Assembly (NCBI GenBank): GCA_913777465.1
Contig: CAJYRQ010000032.1
Location: 1 to 64,000 of the forward strand
Origin: an uncultured Chryseobacterium sp.
GTDB taxonomy: Bacteria > Bacteroidota > Bacteroidia > Flavobacteriales > Weeksellaceae
DNA length: 64,000 nucleotides
Direction of reading: 5' to 3'
Shown here: piece after piece, positions 62,064-64,000 of the stretch
Numbering within the stretch: the stretch's first letter is position 1
Layout of the letters: each line of letters starts with the position of its first letter
Notes under the pieces: generated by a model
What the model saw: only the letters and a program-made list of their open reading frames with translations
The model's database searches: none
What the model was told of the DNA's origin: nothing
Position numbers and translations under genes: made by a program

Positions 62064-63758
62064 ATGAAGAAACTGATTTACACATCACTCTTTATTTTCT
62101 TATTTCTAAACACAAATGTCACCGCCCAGTACGTCCCGAAAAACATTTCCAGGCAGGAAATGAAAAAGGCTGAGCATTGGGTCGACAAAACCTATAAAAG
62201 GCTTTCCCAGGATGAAAAACTGGGCCAGCTCTTTATTGTTGCCCTTTATACCAACAGAGGTGAAAGTGAGATTGATAAGGTAAGAAACATTGTTTCCAAC
62301 GATAAAATCGGAGGATTGATCCTAATGCAGGACGATGCTGCGAGAGAAATCAAACTGGTGAATGAATTCCAGCAGAAATCCAAAGTTCCGTTGATGATCG
62401 GCATGGATGCCGAATGGGGCGTATTCCAGAGAATCCCTACTGCTCACAAATATCCGTGGGCCATGACACTCGGCGCCATCCGGGATAAAAGCCTGATTGA
62501 GCAGATGGCCGCCAAAATTGCGGAAGACTGCCACAGGATGGGCATCAACTGGGATTTTGCGCCGGTAGTAGACGTTAATACCAATCCGAATAATCCCATC
62601 ATTGGAAACAGAAGCTTCGGTTCGGAAGTAAGCAACGTGGTTAGTTCCGCTTTATCCTATTCGAACGGATTGCAGAACAACAACATACTGGCAGCCATCA
62701 AGCATTTTCCGGGACATGGCGATACCAATACCGATTCCCATCTGGATCTGCCGGTGGTTTCCCATAATCTGGAAAGACTGAATTCGGTTGAGATTGCTCC
62801 TTTCAAAGCATTAATGGATAAAGGGATCGGCGGGGTTATGGTTGCCCATCTGTATGTTCCGGCTCTTGAATCGGGAAAAGGCATTCCCGCATCGGTTTCT
62901 AAAAATATCATCACCGGATTACTGAAAGATCAATTGGGGTATAAAGGCCTGATTATAACGGATGCTTTGAACATGGGGGCTGTGGCCAACAAATATAAAC
63001 CGGGAGAGCTGGATGCAATGGCTTTCAAGGCCGGAAACGACATCATGCTGTTCTCACAGGGCGTTGCGGAAGGGAAAAAGCTTATCCAGAAAGCCATTGA
63101 TAACGGCGAAATTCCGCAAGCCAGGGTTGAGGAAAGTGTAAAAAAGATCCTGTTGACCAAATATTTCCTGGGCCTGGATCAGTACCAGCCTAAAAATCCT
63201 GAAAACATTAATTCGGATTTAAATAACGATTCCCATAAAACACTGGTCCAGAATTTATATTCCAATGCCCTCACTTTATTAAAGAATGAAAAAAACCTGC
63301 TTCCGTTAAATGGCAGAACAGTCTATTATGTTCCTTTGGAAGAAGCTCCTTACCAGACGTTCGCCAACCGGTTAGGTACTCATATTATCATCAAAAAAGC
63401 AGGCGAAATCAATACAATTCCTGCAAATTCCACCGTCATTGCAGGATTTCACAAAGACAATTCAACAGCGTACAAGCCTTATAAAATTTCCGAAGCCTCG
63501 AAGAAAATCCTGGCGGATCTTACAAAAAATCAAAATGTGATCCTTGATGTTTTCGGAAGTCCTTATGCATTAAGGGATATTGACCTATCAAAAGTTTCTG
63601 CCGTTCTTGTTTCCTATGAAAACAACGACGACTCGATGACGGCAGCAGCGGATGCGCTGAACGGAAAAACGGTCATCCACGGCAGGCTTCCCGTTCTCGT
63701 AAATGACGGACTAAAGGCAGGAATGGGAATTGATCTGAATTCATCCGTTGTAAAATAA
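62064..63758 (+). CDS. GH3 family glycoside hydrolase, beta-N-acetylhexosaminidase-like (NagZ type)
   Basis: A 564-residue exported enzyme. ATG at 62064 gives signal MKKLIYTSLFIFLFLNTNVTAQ. N-terminal barrel motifs: GLILMQDDA, GMDAEWGVFQR, AIKHFPGHGDTNTDSH (the mobile catalytic His-Asp loop of NagZ) and ITDALNMGAV with the nucleophile Asp. An additional C-terminal domain (from about residue 370) is longer than in cytoplasmic NagZ. It probably releases N-acetylglucosamine from muropeptides or chitin fragments. bshA follows 41 bases later. Confidence 0.9.
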   Translation: MKKLIYTSLFIFLFLNTNVTAQYVPKNISRQEMKKAEHWVDKTYKRLSQDEKLGQLFIVALYTNRGESEIDKVRNIVSNDKIGGLILMQDDAAREIKLVNEFQQKSKVPLMIGMDAEWGVFQRIPTAHKYPWAMTLGAIRDKSLIEQMAAKIAEDCHRMGINWDFAPVVDVNTNPNNPIIGNRSFGSEVSNVVSSALSYSNGLQNNNILAAIKHFPGHGDTNTDSHLDLPVVSHNLERLNSVEIAPFKALMDKGIGGVMVAHLYVPALESGKGIPASVSKNIITGLLKDQLGYKGLIITDALNMGAVANKYKPGELDAMAFKAGNDIMLFSQGVAEGKKLIQKAIDNGEIPQARVEESVKKILLTKYFLGLDQYQPKNPENINSDLNNDSHKTLVQNLYSNALTLLKNEKNLLPLNGRTVYYVPLEEAPYQTFANRLGTHIIIKKAGEINTIPANSTVIAGFHKDNSTAYKPYKISEASKKILADLTKNQNVILDVFGSPYALRDIDLSKVSAVLVSYENNDDSMTAAADALNGKTVIHGRLPVLVNDGLKAGMGIDLNSSVVK

Positions 63759-63799
63759 CAGGTGAATTTTAAATATAACATCAAAACAAACATACATCA

Positions 63800-64000
63800 A
63801 TGAAAATAGGCATACTTTGCTATCCGACCTATGGAGGAAGCGGAATCGTGGCAACAGAGCTTGGAATGTCCCTGGCCAACAAGGGCTATGAAGTTCATTT
63901 TATCAGCAATGCACTTCCCGCAAGACTGGATATTACCAACCCGAATATTTTCTTTCACCGGGTAAATGTTCAGACCTACCCCTTGTTTCAGTACCAGCCT
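63800..64000 (+). CDS. bshA: N-acetyl-alpha-D-glucosaminyl L-malate synthase, partial at window edge
   Basis: The first 67 codons of a glycosyltransferase family 4 enzyme: MKIGILCYPTYGGSGIVATE, then GYEVHFISNALPARLD and FHRVNVQTYPLFQYQP. This matches BshA, which joins GlcNAc to L-malate in the first step of bacillithiol synthesis. Truncated by the end of the window. It follows the GH3 gene by 41 bases, so it may share its transcript. Confidence 0.9.
   Translation, partial: MKIGILCYPTYGGSGIVATELGMSLANKGYEVHFISNALPARLDITNPNIFFHRVNVQTYPLFQYQP

Overview
The window reads as chromosomal DNA of a flavobacterium of the Chryseobacterium type (Weeksellaceae). The supporting signs are type IX secretion (T9SS) C-terminal sorting domains, promoters of the Bacteroidetes form (-7 TAnnTTTG), A-rich leaders instead of Shine-Dalgarno sites, paired DUF1800/DUF1501 genes, a GH92 mannosidase and the start of bshA (bacillithiol synthesis). 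I found no rRNA, tRNA, CRISPR array, transposase or phage structural block. The assignment rests on family recognition, not on a database search.

Layout. 1-4200: three tandem paralogous tail-collar (microcystin-dependent-like) proteins lie between two paralogous T9SS cargo proteins. 4199-6202 (minus): SUKH protein, DUF4241 protein and SMUG2-type glycosylase, an orphan immunity-like set. 6270-20627 (minus): a complete-looking phenylacetate catabolic operon, read paaK-E-A-B-C-D-G-H, two small unknown genes, paaI, a four-helix-bundle gene, paaJ, paaY, an esterase and paaZ, with a PaaR-like TetR gene at 21294-21872. Nearly every gap in this operon carries imperfect CAATGTAA octamers in inverted arrangement. 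22436-25030: clpB. 25532-28146: unknown protein, polytopic membrane protein, histidine kinase and NarL-type regulator. 28453-35194: M43 lipoprotein protease, two M1 aminopeptidase-like proteins, an endonuclease/phosphatase-fold enzyme and a cluster of DnaA-box-like sites.

35263-38912 (minus): a tight five-gene operon, DUF2589 protein, two unknown proteins, a subtilase without signal peptide and a 68-residue protein resembling a detached subtilase propeptide. This is my best candidate for an undescribed system. 39372-43755: dienoyl-CoA-reductase-like SDR, then the DUF1800/DUF1501 pair. 43833-46347: DUF1573 protein and an OmpR-type two-component pair. 46956-52716: GH92, aldo/keto reductase with an AraC regulator, and an HxlR regulator divergent from an azoreductase. 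52781-64000: dihydroorotase, flippase, sugar nucleotidyltransferase, DUF4292 lipoprotein, EnvC-like protein, tatA, DUF4254, small lipoprotein, ribA, lipoprotein, GH3 enzyme and truncated bshA.

How the genes work together. The paa genes activate phenylacetate to its CoA thioester, epoxidise and open the ring, and beta-oxidise the product. Only one enoyl-CoA hydratase/isomerase family gene (paaG-like) is present, so the paaF step must be supplied from outside the window. Several dispersed repeat families fill the longer intergenic gaps.
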